Positions 24,701 through 36,540 of a DNA stretch of 64,000 nucleotides are shown piece after piece. This DNA comes from Serpula lacrymans var. lacrymans S7.9 (lineage: Eukaryota > Basidiomycota > Agaricomycetes > Boletales > Serpulaceae). The stretch lies in NCBI RefSeq assembly GCF_000218685.1, contig NW_006763295.1, forward strand, positions 1,153,893 to 1,217,892. Reading direction: 5' to 3'. Both the position numbers and the translations under genes were made by a program. The first letter of the stretch is position 1; every line of letters starts with the position of its first letter. Below the pieces are notes generated by a model that saw nothing but the letters and a program-made list of their open reading frames with translations, was not told the DNA's origin and searched no databases.

Positions 24701-25958
24701 CGTTAACACTTCTATACGTCCTCATCACATACAACCAACTCCAGTTGTGATTCCTCACACTGTCGAGAACCAGCCTGATGCAAGTGTCTCAGTTATGCAC
24801 CTGAGGGGTGCCCCCAATCAAGCGGGTGGCTCCTCAGAAAAGCTTGCCGATAACTACACAGCTCGGCAAGGCGTAGAAAGGACGCCAGAGACCCCTGTGT
24901 CTGTGGGGGGCTCTGACGTGTATAGTGCAGGTGTCGCTTATTTCAATGCTGATGAAGTGCAAGATTGTGACCGAGATCAGACGAGTAACTTGCGGGGTGA
25001 TGGCGAGAACGAGCAGCACTATAATACGCAAGATGGTTGGGCATCTCAACGACGATCCAGTTGTTATTCCCCAAGCGATCATTCACCTCCGCCTCCAGCA
25101 ACCTCCCATGAATTCAACAATCGCAACGACCGTTATCCACAACATTCTCCTGCATTACATTCGCCTCCCTTAGAGCACCATCCTTTGCCAATGGTTGGAA
25201 GGAAAAGGGCGCGTGACTCTGATGAATGGTTTGGAACCGAGACTAGCTATAGGCCACGCAGGCTTCGGCCCGATGAATCAGATCGTAATATAGAAAGGGG
25301 TTGGAGGGGCGAGCGGCCACCGTCCCCTAGATGGCATCCTCCAGCTGCTACTCGTAGACGTTCACCTACTCCAGAGTGGCGGCGGCGGCATGACGACGAG
25401 CAGCATTTCAGGCGCTCACCTTCTCCTGGCCGGCAAAGGGTGATTTACAGACGACAAGTTTCACCGATATCACCTCACCGAGCTGATGCATTTCCTCCTC
25501 ATCCAAGGATAACGCGTCCTGAGGGAGCCAGTAGAATCCCACCGAAAGCATCATCTAGCTATAGACCATCATATCAAGATAATGAGGACATGGGTTTTAG
25601 TGAGACAAGGGATCCTCGTGTCAGGTTACAAGAAAAGGGTGGTTGGACTTCTGAAACGCAGACTTATACACCTCGCTATCGTCAAGATACTGAAGATATC
25701 GTTGAATCATTGCCACCGCATGATGATGACCTGGGCGGTGACCACGCATCGTTGTTGTCCCGTATGAGTGACACACAGCAGCCTCTACAAGTAGGGCCAT
25801 CTCGGAGTACAGTAGTTATAAGTAATGCTGACGTTTCTGTACAGACTTTCACACATCAACGAGGTACCGCTAACAGAGGCAGGGGACGTGGACGTTTATC
25901 GCTTATGTCCAGGTTATCGAGTGGTATAGCACCTCTGCAGGAACGTCTTTCGGGGTAG
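21795..25958 (+). CDS. Large intronless protein of unknown function (1,387 residues)
   Basis: I do not recognise this protein. A single uninterrupted reading frame starts at 21795 and ends at 25958. Residues 1-350 are Ser/Thr/Pro-rich and probably disordered. Residues about 375-600 are rich in Glu/Arg/Lys/Gln (for example EEEAKRDREEDVRRFSAWRD and AREEAEKTQREQQESQAR) and should form a coiled coil. A second long Ser/Thr-rich stretch follows. From about 1,130 there is a basic, RS/RP-rich tail (RKRARDSDEWF, RRRSPTPEWRRRHDDEQHF, RRSPSPGRQR) that resembles nuclear RNA-processing or chromatin proteins and includes a likely nuclear localisation signal. The C-terminus has RGTANRGRGRGR. The absence of introns over 4.1 kb is unlike every other long gene here. 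A nuclear scaffold role is inference only. Confidence 0.8.
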   Translation: MLDPAFSLSSEYHPISIPAAATTSTTISATTSNSGATSLPSFADFQFQVIGKQPELLYRFSAPDPSIAYHSPTPPVSPAVSPIVTRPPLSRPSLLQALTSEDSTFVSSESQSGKGQMSLPSSTNQSSFRTSNNRTSNDLIPPIEFLPSESSHMSMQHAAVRSGAPFLKLGPPPRGQPNYSSTASENKLSSLPPSTQSATTTSTLGSSRLPQRGQNTVCQKLPSLAFDAITTTFTNASSQPHTFLVDQAVRTRNDSDRNPSSPHLVGGTDLSRAPIQSQGMSILSSDNPLLPANAVVGDLQLARDFDALQARIHEASAVLAMLAPQPSAPPLFDVFPLLSSDHNRGGQSSSISIMPATSRSMHEAQVNTEDNSKALITQNLTLVHTLQTNANVLLQTAQTLCSGLRTAEVQTQAVLALVEKEHSRNEESRAAEEEAKRDREEDVRRFSAWRDEVLEWYRTAEDWRRIMEEKVNRAVIDSQDVRAALDRMKEQDKAREEQMRLEEAIAEDERQRVAQMTAANIEQAAREEAEKTQREQQESQARARELESQRESEKQEQFKKQHAEVMAMKQQASMRNAAKIRADRERDNARLLARVGGVTEAQSVTVTRAMRSTERPSASDSNSSDSRQPSAAGSAVTSSQIQVKARVKGRNTSLSGENEISELKECGDTNTAKVGVNVRLTSVTPSVHSSSSGASGGRDAPNVSAANLGPSFVPATTEAGRQVVTEMPFSSITLASEKNSKATGGLMTPSPPIDNRHLATSQNYIAASSSTSPHMSTFREATDYSEHGVNSAAHINRVEQNANLRHLRAVVPRVDESGSGDRSVKTRASVEKIQKKSSNILIVKKEDDGDSKPFDEGSKNVNNLAHENAVLATAPSADDLSVNRADKLEPYVEASGSITEVNAVIPPKSRPKPLIYGNSVNPSRAQAENDIITTGDLTFMPGQSSPDNHAQSLGYSTVHVSDQAQSGPVVNTSIRPHHIQPTPVVIPHTVENQPDASVSVMHLRGAPNQAGGSSEKLADNYTARQGVERTPETPVSVGGSDVYSAGVAYFNADEVQDCDRDQTSNLRGDGENEQHYNTQDGWASQRRSSCYSPSDHSPPPPATSHEFNNRNDRYPQHSPALHSPPLEHHPLPMVGRKRARDSDEWFGTETSYRPRRLRPDESDRNIERGWRGERPPSPRWHPPAATRRRSPTPEWRRRHDDEQHFRRSPSPGRQRVIYRRQVSPISPHRADAFPPHPRITRPEGASRIPPKASSSYRPSYQDNEDMGFSETRDPRVRLQEKGGWTSETQTYTPRYRQDTEDIVESLPPHDDDLGGDHASLLSRMSDTQQPLQVGPSRSTVVISNADVSVQTFTHQRGTANRGRGRGRLSLMSRLSSGIAPLQERLSG

Positions 25959-26259
25959 TTCTCATCCTCATTTTCTTTTGCAGTCGAAGCTACGAATGAT
26001 GCAAGGACATTTTAACTTGCTCCATAACACATGTTTCAAAGTGCCGCTTCCTAATAATTTACTTCATGTAACATAACTGTGAATGTGAATGTCATTACAT
26101 TAAACCAATTGCTGTGATTACGTGATACGCAATAGCACTGCATTTCCGGTGTATTCATCGCTAGCAGTCAGTATCCCCGTGTACAATAGAACTGCGACAA
26201 TACAAGCTCGTTGAATATCCATCTTCCTAGTATACTGTATTTCTGAGAAATCTTGTGAT

Positions 26260-27618
26260 ATGAGTTGGTCCGGGTACGCATTTTAGCCACATCCACAATG
26301 CTAATTATGTACTAACGCCATCGAAACAGATTCAAGAAGGGCGTAAACAGAGCGGGTACAACGGTATGCAGCTACACTCTGGCTTTGGCATCAAGGCGTA
26401 TATACTCCCCATACTCACCCATACGTGACAACCGTTCAGCTGCTACAAAAAACTGGTCAAATTGAACGTACTGTGGATAGGGAGTTTGCAGATGAAGAGT
26501 CCAAGTACAGAGCGTATGTTTCTTTGGATCATAGTGCACGTGCGAATGAGTAACTCACAGTATATCGCAAGGTATGAGAAGGAATGCCAAGTTCTTCAGA
26601 AGGACAGCAAGATCTATGGTGATTCCATGCGAGGTCTGTAACGTCTTGCACCTGAGAATCCTGAATCTAACTGGAACCTTGCCATCACTGCACCGTTCAC
26701 AGCCATGACTGCTGCTCAGGTACGCATAGCAGAAACCATCGAGACGTTTTATGGTGCCGCAGATAAAACATCTGATGGTGCCATGGCTGGTCACGCTTTC
26801 AAAAGCGCCATAGAGGATCTGGATGGTGGTATTCAAAGAGAACTTGTGCGTATTATATCTACTGATATAAATCTACACCCCGGTCTGATCGCGTCGTGAC
26901 CAGGATGCACCTTATAGAACTACTATAATGGAGCCGCTGGGCAAAATGAATGCTTACTTCCCGGTTATAAACGAGCATATATCCAAACGGAACAAGAAGG
27001 TAACTCGAAATGTCGTTGTGGTAGTTGTTTGTGATTAAGCAATGTTTTTCTTTGTCAGCTACTGGATTACGATGCCTCTAGGAGTAAGCTACGGAAAGTC
27101 ATCGATAAGCCGAGTGAAGATCCCACCAAGCTGCCCAAGGTAATATAGTTCATGCCATACTTTCGCTTCAGCGCATTGCTCACGTTCTCGGTACGACAAG
27201 GCTCAACAAGAACACGATGATGCCAAGGAGGTTTTCGATATGCTCAACGAACAGCTTATCACCGAACTCCCTCAGCTGCTCGATCTCCGCGTTCCTTTCT
27301 TTGATCCGAGCTTTGAGGCCATGATACGCATGCAGTGCAAATTTGCTGAGGAAGGCTACGAGAAGATGAGTGCCGTACAGAGGTATGTGAAAGTGGCTCT
27401 CGCAAGCAGTGTTCGAGTGTTTTTTTTTTACCTGAACGATGGCCTTTTAGATACTTTGCAGATAACATCAGAGACGATTACGCCGCTGGACAGTTGGATG
27501 CACAGGTGGGCGATATATTCCACCAGTATCTCTTTTTTTTACTTATGCTGGTGGATACAACTAGGTGGAAGGAATCCTCGAAGAAATGAGGGAGCTTTCA
27601 ATATGCGGTGCGAATTAA
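26260..27618 (+). CDS. BAR-domain protein Rvs161/Hob3
   Basis: This N-BAR membrane-curvature protein acts in endocytic scission and actin polarity, normally as a heterodimer with Rvs167/Hob1. Ten exons (26260-26273, 26330-26363, 26440-26513, 26572-26633, 26703-26845, 26904-26999, 27059-27139, 27201-27382, 27451-27505, 27565-27618) give 264 residues, essentially the yeast Rvs161 length, with no SH3 domain. The start MSWSGFKKGVNRAGTTLLQK is the amphipathic N-terminal helix typical of the family. TVDREFADEESKYR, LDYDASRSKLRKVIDKP and LITELPQLLDLRVPFFDPSF are BAR signature segments. The first exon is 14 bases and the second 34. The intron after residue 60 uses the acceptor GCAAG. Confidence 0.95.
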
Positions 27619-28239
27619 AGGACGATCGTGTGATGACTGGGCGTTGTAGGAGTGAGAGAGCATCGTGGTGTCTTCGTGTTGTATAATTACTTTCAGTACA
27701 TGGCAGTATTACTATTCTTACAATTCCAGATATACCTGCCAAAGAAGCTTTCTTTAAAAAAAAACTGCGAGGAAGGTTACAACTAAACTTGAATGTTTTT
27801 CGACCAGAAAAGACTAGCGACGGAAGCAAACATAACATGATATACAAACGAGGGGGATTAATAGTGAAATTAAAAGCGTAAGACATTCATGAGGGGAAGA
27901 TGGAATAGATGTATACATGTCAAGAAAGGTGGAAACGAGAAATAGTGGTAACTTTTTGTTTTTGTGTTTTCTTTGTATTATCATACAAGAATCTAATCCT
28001 GCCCAGGAACGAAAGAAAAGATGCAACGTAAAGCGATAAATGGCACAATGCAACATGAGATATGCACGAGGGGGGAAAAGAGAATGGTTCCAACCAAAAA
28101 GAAAAGAAACATTGGAAAGATAAATAATGAGGAAGATGCTACAAGAAAAAGTGCCAGATACAAAAAATAGCAAAGTGATGGAAATATGACCATATAGCGA
28201 GGCTAGAGAAAAGAGTAAAAACAAGAAAAACCATTTTAT
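27619..28239. other. Convergent intergenic region
   Basis: About 620 AT-rich bases between two converging genes, with A-runs near 27755 and 28145. It presumably holds both 3' UTRs. No coding or RNA signal is seen. Confidence 0.5.
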
Positions 28240-31200
28240 TCAAGGTCCAAAACTCGTCAAAGCCAGACAACCCAACCACACCATCTCTACCGCAGCCCTC
28301 CCGATTGGGGTCAACAACACATCTGACTCCTCCTCTTCATTTTCAGGAGGAGGCACATCAGGCGTCAACGTCTCGGAAGCGGGAGGCGGCATGCACAGAC
28401 CCAACTTGCCGAGGCCCTCGGGCACGAATTCAAAACCTTTATCCCGACTAGAACTGTGGCTGATAACCGTATCGTCGATATGATCCTGCCGAAGTGCTGG
28501 TGATGGGAGATAGGACATGGCTTCCCATATCGCGCCCGTTACCGACAAACCCTCGCTCGGAACTCGGACGCCCGATCCACGAAGCTCGCCGTACGCTACG
28601 AGTCGAGCGCAGACGCGGAAGGAGGTCAGGAGGACGTACTTGCGCTCCGCCATGTCGATCGTGCCCTCTGATGTTGACTGCGACTTTGACTTCTTCTTGG
28701 ACGTCGAAGGCTCAGGATCTTTCCCTTTATTACGCCCGTCGAATGGGACGTAGTACACGAGCAGATACTGGCGATCGTCAACGGCAGGAGCTGAAGGCGG
28801 GGCCCCCGTATTCTGCGCCATCGTCCTCGAATCTGTATCCCTAGGCCACAGCGGAAGCAGCATATACAAACTGTCATCCGGAACCTGTTCAAAGATGTCC
28901 CTCGTCGTCCTCTGCTTCGTTTTAGCCTTTGACACTGTCATCTGCTTTGCCTTGTTCTGGTGCAGCAAGCCAACGTCTTTGAAAGACTCGTTGAGGCCTT
29001 GCATTAGCCGCTCGTTGCCTTCTTGCACAGGGGCGGGCGCCGTCGTGATCCACGGTGGGGAGTATGCATTTTCAATCGAAGCAGAAGATGGACCGAGTGC
29101 ATGATCGGCGTGCCTACTAGACGAACTACTCCGCCAAAATCCTTTGAAAATCCCAAACGGACCACCCGAGTCAGTGTTGTTAGACCGAGAAGGGGGTTTG
29201 GAATGGAAATGGGAAACATCGTTCGGATCAAGCGTTGCAAACGCCTCTGCATGGGGCGTGCGCGTTACGAGGGGCTCGTCTAGGTCTATAGAGTCGCGAT
29301 GGCCACGACGAGGGTGGTGCTGATGATACCCGCGAATCGAGAAAGCCTGCTCCTTCTCCAACGACATTGGCAAAGGTTCGACGGGAGAGACAGGCCGACT
29401 GCCAACAGACCTCCGTCTTCCCACCGTTGTCGAGGCCGAGAGTGTGGGCGACAATGTCACTTTGGATGTCGACGCCCTCGCAGGGGCAGAAACAATCTGA
29501 TCAGACTTGATGTTCACACTGTCCATACTGCTGGTCTGACTCGTAGCAGTCGCGCTAGAATCTGCGCCCTCCGTCTGCTTGTTCTGTTTTCCCTTCTTCT
29601 TGTTCGCCTTCTTCTCAGCTTTTGCAGCCTCCTTTGCTTTTGCAGCCTCCTTTGCTTTTGCAGCCTCCTTTGCTTTTGCAGCCTCCTCCTTCTCCTTTGC
29701 GCGCTTGATGTCCTTCTCGCGTTGTTCCCGCTCGCGGAAGGAGAGACTGTGGTTGGTTGGCCGGGCCGTCCGGTCTGAGCCTGATTTGGAAGATGCATTG
29801 TCGAGGAAGCCATGCGTGTTCAGTTTGCCCGTCGTCTTCGTACTCGTGTATTGCTCCTGCACTCTCTTAGGCGCAAGCATAATGCCACCGCTGCTCGACA
29901 TGTGGGGACTCCTAGAGGTATTGCGACGCCCGGCACCCGAATTGAAGAGATCGTAGGAACGGAAGATCGAGAACGCGATCGCCCTCGAGTGTTTGTGTAT
30001 GACGCCGCTCGGACCACCGCGGATGTTTCCCTTGGAGTACGGATCGTGAATATGCCGCACATTGATGCGTTGCTGCGGAGCCTTGCCAGGGTCTGCAGAA
30101 GTAGCTACAATGAACGAGACATTGTCAACGGCTGCATTTATTAAGAATCATAATATTATAAAAGGGATCGAAGAGGGGGGACCTACGTCTGAGAGCCAAT
30201 CGGTCAACTTTGAACCGCCCGATATACTCGTTCCTCCACAGCTCTTGTGCACCGGGGAGCATCGATTTTTTGGCCTTGTCTGCGGCTGCGGAGGTCTGGA
30301 CGACGATGGCGACGCTTGCGCGGCCTCCAGAACGTACGGATGAACTGGCACTTATGCCGAGGCCGTCTGCCTTTTCCTTCCTGAAGCACCACTTTCCGTA
30401 ATTCCCGTCGACGCTCTTCACCATCCCCGTGAACGTATCATCGCCGCTTCCAAGCGTGGCCGTGCTCGTCCTACGCCCCGTGTACCATGGTGTAAGACTA
30501 GAAAAGACGGAGGCGGAGGGCTGGCCTTGGTGAGACCTTCGTGCTGGCTGTACATACGACAGCGTTGAGGAGCGACGAGAGCCTATGCTACCGCCGTCTG
30601 AATTTCTAGAAAGAATATAGGTGAGATTAAGACCGTCGTAAACGTTTTCAGAAACGTTTTGTTGTTGCTGTTGATGTTCCTGAGCATGAACCTGAGCCTC
30701 TAAGGTGCGCCAGTCGCCGCGGCTGAGAGGCTCGCTCTTTGGGGTGACGGCGTCAGGATCGCCGTTTGAGCTGATGAGAAGATGAGCACTTCCGACGTCA
30801 TCGTCGAGGCTGCGACTGGGCCTGCGAAGGGTCAGAATGCTATCATCGCGACTGCGTACGCTGGCGCCATCACCAGAGATGGCACCTGGGATGGCCATGG
30901 GAAGACTGCCCCTTCTTCCAGCTGCGATGGCATGATGAAAGAAAGGGGTGGGAGAGCCCATATCGTATTCATCAATATCTGCCAGATCGTCGCGGGCAAA
31001 GATGACGGGAGATGGGATATTTTCGCCATAGGCCATGTCTTCCTCGTCACTAAACTCGTATTTGGATCGAAAGCTGGAGGGAGAGCTTGATCTGGAGCTG
31101 GCGAGGGATGCGGAGGACGAAGGAGCTGCGTCGCGACGGATGTGGCCAAAGGTGTGTTGCGATGCAGCGTCCGATTGGAACCTGCCGCGGAGAGCACTGA

Positions 31201-31767
31201 TGGAGACATCAGAGCTGTGGATGGGATCTTCGCTGTCTTCATCGTCTGTCTCGACAGGAGGACGCGGTCTGCGATGGACAGCTGGCGGACTTCTGTTGCG
31301 GGCGTGGGGAGACGCGGGCTGAGACGGAGAGGAAGAGGGGATTGAAGCTGGGCGTCCTGGACCCTGCGGTGGATGACTGCTGATAGAACGAAAAGAGGGA
31401 GAGGCGAGAGAAGGGCGGGGGGTGCGATCTGCATTGGATTGAGGAAGGATGGGGGTGAGGGGGCTGATGGACTCGATAGGGTCCGAGGTCGAGGATGGTG
31501 CGTTGCCAAAGGTAAAGGTGGCTAGATTCGAATAGAGGTTTTCGTGGGTTGTGAAGGGATTTGGGAGTGAAGTGGGGAGAGTATGTAGAGAAGAGGTGGG
31601 CGGGCGTGTGAGGTGTATGGCTGGGAGGGGACTGGGGAGAGTGAGCGGGGAGCGGGAAGAGGAGAGGAGACTCACGTCTTGTTCTGTGCTGCAGCGAGTG
31701 CGGCGAGATCGTGTTCGTTGTTCAGAATGCGTGGATCGACAATGTGGTTTCCGACTGGAGACGCCAT
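28240..31767 (-). CDS. Large Ser/Pro-rich protein of unknown function (1,142 residues)
   Basis: I do not recognise this protein. Three exons (31767-31676, 31631-30187, 30131-28240) give 1,142 residues. The start is MASPVGNHIVDPRILNNEHD; a 44-base intron follows and is needed to avoid an immediate stop. The middle of exon 2 is Ser/Pro-rich with RRPRPPVETDDEDSED and a short Gln run. A more conserved-looking block spans the second intron: LWRNEYIGRFKVDRLALRP, VDNVSFIVATSADPGKAPQQ, INVRHIHDPYSKGNIRGGPS, and HSRAIAFSIFRSYDLF. A Lys/Ala/Glu tandem repeat follows (about 18 bases per unit), then a charged disordered stretch. The C-terminal part reads KYVLLTSFRVCARLVAYGEL and ends in a hydrophobic AAVEMVWLGCLALTSFGP. 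No catalytic motif is evident. Confidence 0.8.
29618..29689 (-). repeat. 18-base coding tandem repeat (KAKEAA units)
   Basis: Three full 18-base units and a partial fourth, nearly identical, encode KAKEAA repeats inside the 1,142-residue protein. They are followed by a Lys-rich stretch. This is likely a length-variable site. Confidence 0.8.
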
Positions 31768-32577
31768 GGGAGAACGAAAGACGGGCACTGCGGTTCTTGA
31801 CGACCAGCTCTTAGCACCTCATCCACTACAACACAATATGTCGTCTATGTCCTCGACAGCGACAACGACAGCGATGGGCGGGCTCGTCTGCTTTCTCTTT
31901 TTTTCTTGTTTTTCTGTTTTTAAATGTTGGTGGATTGCAAGCTTTCTCTGTCACACTCGTCCCCGCCGTCGTCGTCACGTGCCAGCCCTTATGCCCTCTT
32001 TGGCTCTCGTCTCGCTTAGCCTCCCAACGTTATTCTCCCCTCGGCCCCGCCTCCTTCATCATGAAACCATCAGCCTAGCTTCACATCCTTTGGCACCGCC
32101 AATGCACTCCCACTCCACCATCATCATCCTCAGCACCCACCTCCTGGCGCACAACAACCCGAATACCATCAATCTCGCGCACCCTTCCGATCTCCCCATC
32201 GCTCGGCCAGGGACGCCCAGTCAGCATCCCCCGATTCGCTTACCCGGCGTAAAATATCCGCTCACTCAGCATCTGACCGCCCTCTACGTCCCTCTTCTCC
32301 ATCCGGCCCCTGGTAGCCTCACTACTATCTCGTCCACCACTTCCTCCACCACTTTTCTGCACTTTCTCAGGCTTTTCTCGCCGGTATCATCACACGCCCA
32401 CCGGTCTTTTAATTCACACTCCCATCTCGACATGTTTTAAATTCCCACTGCTCTTTTACCCCAACAGCGACGACCAGAGGTTTGGCTCAGATCAATTTTG
32501 AGACATTTTTGCGTTCAATTCGCACTCCCGTACGTCATTACACAATGAATGGCGCTCATTTACCTCATGACGTCATC
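31768..32577. other. Pyrimidine-rich intergenic region
   Basis: About 810 bases upstream of the 1,142-residue gene. The plus strand is C/T-rich and gives long open frames of low complexity. I treat these as by-products of composition, not genes. A T-run with TTTTTC motifs lies near 31890-31920. Confidence 0.5.
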
Positions 32578-32651
32578 GGCCTGGTGGCGTAGTTGGTTAT
32601 CGCATCTGTCTAACACACAGAAGGTCCCCTGTTCGAGCCAGGGTTAGGTCA
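32578..32651 (+). tRNA. tRNA-Val (anticodon AAC)
   Basis: A 74-base intronless cloverleaf. The acceptor arms GGCCTGG and TTAGGTC pair with three G-U wobbles. The D arm is GCG/CGC, and the anticodon stem TCTGT/ACAGA holds the loop CTAACAC with anticodon AAC. The T arm is CCCTG/CAGGG with loop TTCGAGC. Internal A and B boxes are present, and a T6 pol III terminator follows two bases after the discriminator A. Confidence 0.94.
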
Positions 32652-35600
32652 ATTTTTTCCCTCCTCTTTCCTCCTTGGTAAATTCCATGGCTCTCTGGGG
32701 AGGATAGATACACAATATATACTGTTGTTGGATACATTTTGGCATTAGTATATGTGTTGGTAATTGTGCTCTACAAGTGTAAAATGTTGGTGTTACCTAC
32801 ACTGCCAAAAGAAGGTGGCAACCAGTTGACACAAGGTGCTTGACCAGCTAATATCAGCCACAATATCCTGTCTAAATCTAAAAGATACTGTGATTAATTT
32901 TATTATTATCATATCTGGCAGGCCCAAGGTTACTTTTGCAGTGATAGCCCAAGCACATTTTAAACTCCAACCACTATAAAAGGCAGTTAACCATGAGGTA
33001 GATTTACAGATGAGAACTAGAACTATTACATTTTTTGGCCAGACCAAGTCTATTTTTGAAAGCAGGCCAGAGTTTTGTAAATGCAAATCAGACTATTATT
33101 GCTATTTGTACCAAAAATGGCCATGGGTTGAATACACCAAAATTGTTGCTTTGTTTATGGCAAACTGGTAGGATGATTGAACATTAGTAGCTCATCAACA
33201 GCGTTAACTTGTGGGTTGGTATCAACAAAGATTCCTCAGGTGAGTTGGCTATAGGGGACTATGCCAGAAACATGTAGATTGTTGATAATGTTTGCTGTCA
33301 AATACAGGAGCAGAACAGCAGTTAAATATTGAGCCTGGCAGTGGCTCAATCAAAAATCTCTCTTAAAAATGTGGTACATCCAATCTGTATTTCTTGTTTC
33401 CATGCTATTGATGGTCTTCTGGAGGGCACTGACTTGGAGTAGTTGACTAGTCATTGATTCTCAAGCCTGGCTATCCTAGCAGTCTCTTTTAACGGTGTGG
33501 TCCAAACCATTCACTGAGGACTTACAATAGGTCCTTATCCACATGCACTTTGAACATGGCCTATCAATTGGTGAGATAGCAACAAAAATAGAACTTAAAG
33601 AACACACCATCTGAAAGACTGTGCAACTTTACTGTGGGACTACCTTGCCTCATACTGAAAAGGCTCCACAGGCCCAGAAGCTTGACAACCATGATGCAGA
33701 AGTAGGTTGCTGGCTATGTGTATACAGGTTGCTAGTACTCATTTTCACCGGTATGTGGAAGCTTGTATTGAACAAGCACCAGATATTTTTCTTGACAAGC
33801 TCAGGCAATGAATGCAAGATACTATTGGCAAAGATATCTGTTATGAACTGTATTTACTAAGGACTTTATTCTCTTTTCTTACGTAGCTACATACCGCTAC
33901 TTACCAACCTATTCCCACATACCATTACCTATTACAGTACCACCCGTCCCTGTTTGTTCAACACAAATGCCTACCCTAAAATAGGGACTATATATACACA
34001 CCTGTATTGTAGTTACCATCTCCAATACAATTGTACGCTTCAACAGTGTAACTTGGTATTCATCAGTTAAAACCTCATCATCAGAATATGTCTCAAACCC
34101 GTTCCAAACAGGCTTATCAGAAACCATTTGCACTTCCAGAAACCCAGTGTTACCAGGCTTGCACATTAAGTGTAACAATGTCTCTTTTTATATGATCTGG
34201 GATTTACTTAAGAAGAAGAAAAAAGGATTCACCATAAAGAAAGTGTGGTTTTCTCTACATTCCCTTGGTGTCTGGTAGAATGATTATATAACAATACCCA
34301 AAGTTTGTAGACTCTGATGCACATACAGTAACTCAAGGAGTAGTGATAAAGGGAGGGTAGAGTTGGCAGACTCAAGATAGTAGGAACAAGTTCATTGTTG
34401 GTATATAATATATAACAGGACAACTTACTGAGGAGCCTCTATCTATTGCAAGGGTATATATACCTAGTTGGCGCACCTGGCGCTGCTGGTTGTTGTTTTA
34501 TTGGGTGGCCTGCACCCTGTTTTTGCAGTCTTGGGACATGCACCCCTCTTGGATGCAACTGTAGCAGCTCCCCTTGGATCTGTGCATCTGCCCTCCCTGG
34601 ACTGCGCTGGTATACATAGGGGCCCCCTGCCCCGCATTAGGAAAAACACTTTGGCTATATAGACTCTGATAGCACTATAGTTGCAAATATAGCTGTCATA
34701 GTGATCATAGCTGCAATAGAAACCATCCATTCAGGAACAATGTGCTCTTATAGTACTCTTATAGTTGGCTATAGCTTCTTATAGCACTTATAGCATATGG
34801 CTGACTATATAAGCTATGAGAGAGTTGGTGGCTGATTTGAAAAAAAATAATCACACACACACTTCAGTCACCCTCCAAATGGGGGCATCTAGGTTGAACA
34901 TTGTGTGTAAAACTATCAACCTAAATGCCTGTTTTTTTGGGCAGATCCCAGGACTTGGGATGGTCCCCACGTAATTTACATCTGGGCAAATCTCATCCCT
35001 GTGGGATCATCCCAGGGGATTATCCCACAGAAATGTCACATGTCACAAGATGTCAGGGGGGCCAATAACAGAAAAAGTGGCTTTTCCCAGATCAGCAATA
35101 CCAATAGATCACTAATTGGAAATTGATGCTTGAGCACTAAACAATGACAAGTAGTAGTATGACTTGTAATGAGGAAATAGGTACCTGGAGAAATATGAAT
35201 ATTGTTTGAACAATGAACAACTGGAAGATAATGAATACTGTACCATTCTGACCTTAGATTACTTTGTGGCTCAGCTGTGAGCAAGAACCTCAGATCAATA
35301 TGTCAAGCATTTGGTTTGGTTTGTTATGGCAGTTGTGCTGTGTCAAACCTAAAGGTTGAAATAGTACAATAATTCATATGTACGTCTGAATGAAAATCCA
35401 TTATACAGAACTACCTAATCACAAGTCAGCCATGTGAGAAAAAGCTAGCATCAGAGCAAAAGCTACATATTTGCATTTCACTGGTTGAGGCTGGCTCAAT
35501 ATCATGGGTATGTAAGTGGCCCAATGAATGTTCAGTTTTTAGAGGTGTGCTAGGGTCCCATGTATCAAGAAGTAGGGATAGTAAATGACAAATGGTTTGT

Positions 35601-36064
35601 TGTTGAAAATTTGAATAGATGATCTGAGAACATGGTATATTGTTCTCACCTGAAATATGGAATAAGTTTGGTGTGAGCGAATAAGGTTGAAGCCTTAAAG
35701 CAGTGAGATAGTGAGGAGATCTAGATAGTTGTTGTGGTTTGGTTGATGACCAAAGATTTGATTGACAACCATAAATTACATTTTCTTGATAGATGTATAT
35801 TAGATGCCTGTGATATCTGCAATTTAGTTAATGCTGTACTTGGGTGCTAATCAGCAGCATAAAAACTTGTGGTACTTATTTTGTAATGTATGGTAATCTA
35901 TATACTACATCTGTGCATGTTTTAGGAGGATCTTATCAGTGTGTGAGAATGTGGAACTATCTCCAAGCCTGCATAAGGATATCCCCGAGCTAGAGGCAGA
36001 TTCCAAGAGTATTTGGGATAATCCGAAAGCTAGGAATTGTCCTTGGCTGAGGGGCAGATCTATA
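32652..36064. other. AT-rich region without recognisable genes, probably decayed mobile DNA
   Basis: About 3.4 kb with markedly lower GC than the gene space. Reading frames are short and broken. A plus-strand stretch near 33530-33700 reads, with stops, like a helix-turn-helix transposase start (FEHGLSIGEIATKIELKEHT), which hints at a dead DNA transposon but is not enough to name it. Bases 34660-34830 are packed with the words CTATAG/TATAG. An AC run follows near 34850, and then inverted GGGAT/ATCCC words at 34940-35030. The right end may include the distal part of a chromovirus LTR. Confidence 0.45.
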
Positions 36065-36540
36065 ACGCTGTCAATGATGAGAACTGTAGTTAGAAAACCA
36101 CACACAAAACAAACTAACACACAATCCTCCCAGATTCCACAGAACTTGTGTATGGGCTTTGCTTCCTAGAACAGTGGAGTGGTCTGGTTGTTTGTGGGGT
36201 GGTACGTATGACAATCCTTCAAAGTCAAACCCAAGGATGTATGGGTGTGGGTTTTGAGGAGGAGGGATAGTTGAATTATAGAGGATAGGGGCTTAGTGAC
36301 GAGTATGGACAAGCACTACCTTGCTAATTGTAGCACAAGGTAGGTTTGAGAACGACAAGATGATGGTGTGACAAGGTTCCCAGTGATAGCAGGCTCCTGA
36401 CGCACAGACTGTAGTGCTCAGAAGGACTATAATTGAAAGGGATAATAATGACTTTGGAAGTGACGAGTGACAATGACAGCAGTTAACAGCAGTAGCAGTG
36501 GGAAGTGTTGTGACCACACTGGATCACAAGTAGCAGAGAG

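Noticed and set aside
31613..32440. Long plus-strand open frame of 275 codons upstream of the 1,142-residue gene
   Set aside because: It overlaps the first exon of that gene in antisense, is low-complexity and C/T-driven, and shows no domain; it is best seen as promoter composition.
34464..34730. 88-codon minus-strand ORF with Cys/Arg-rich end
   Set aside because: Considered as a zinc-knuckle (gag) remnant, but the Cys/His spacing does not fit CCHC; left unassigned.
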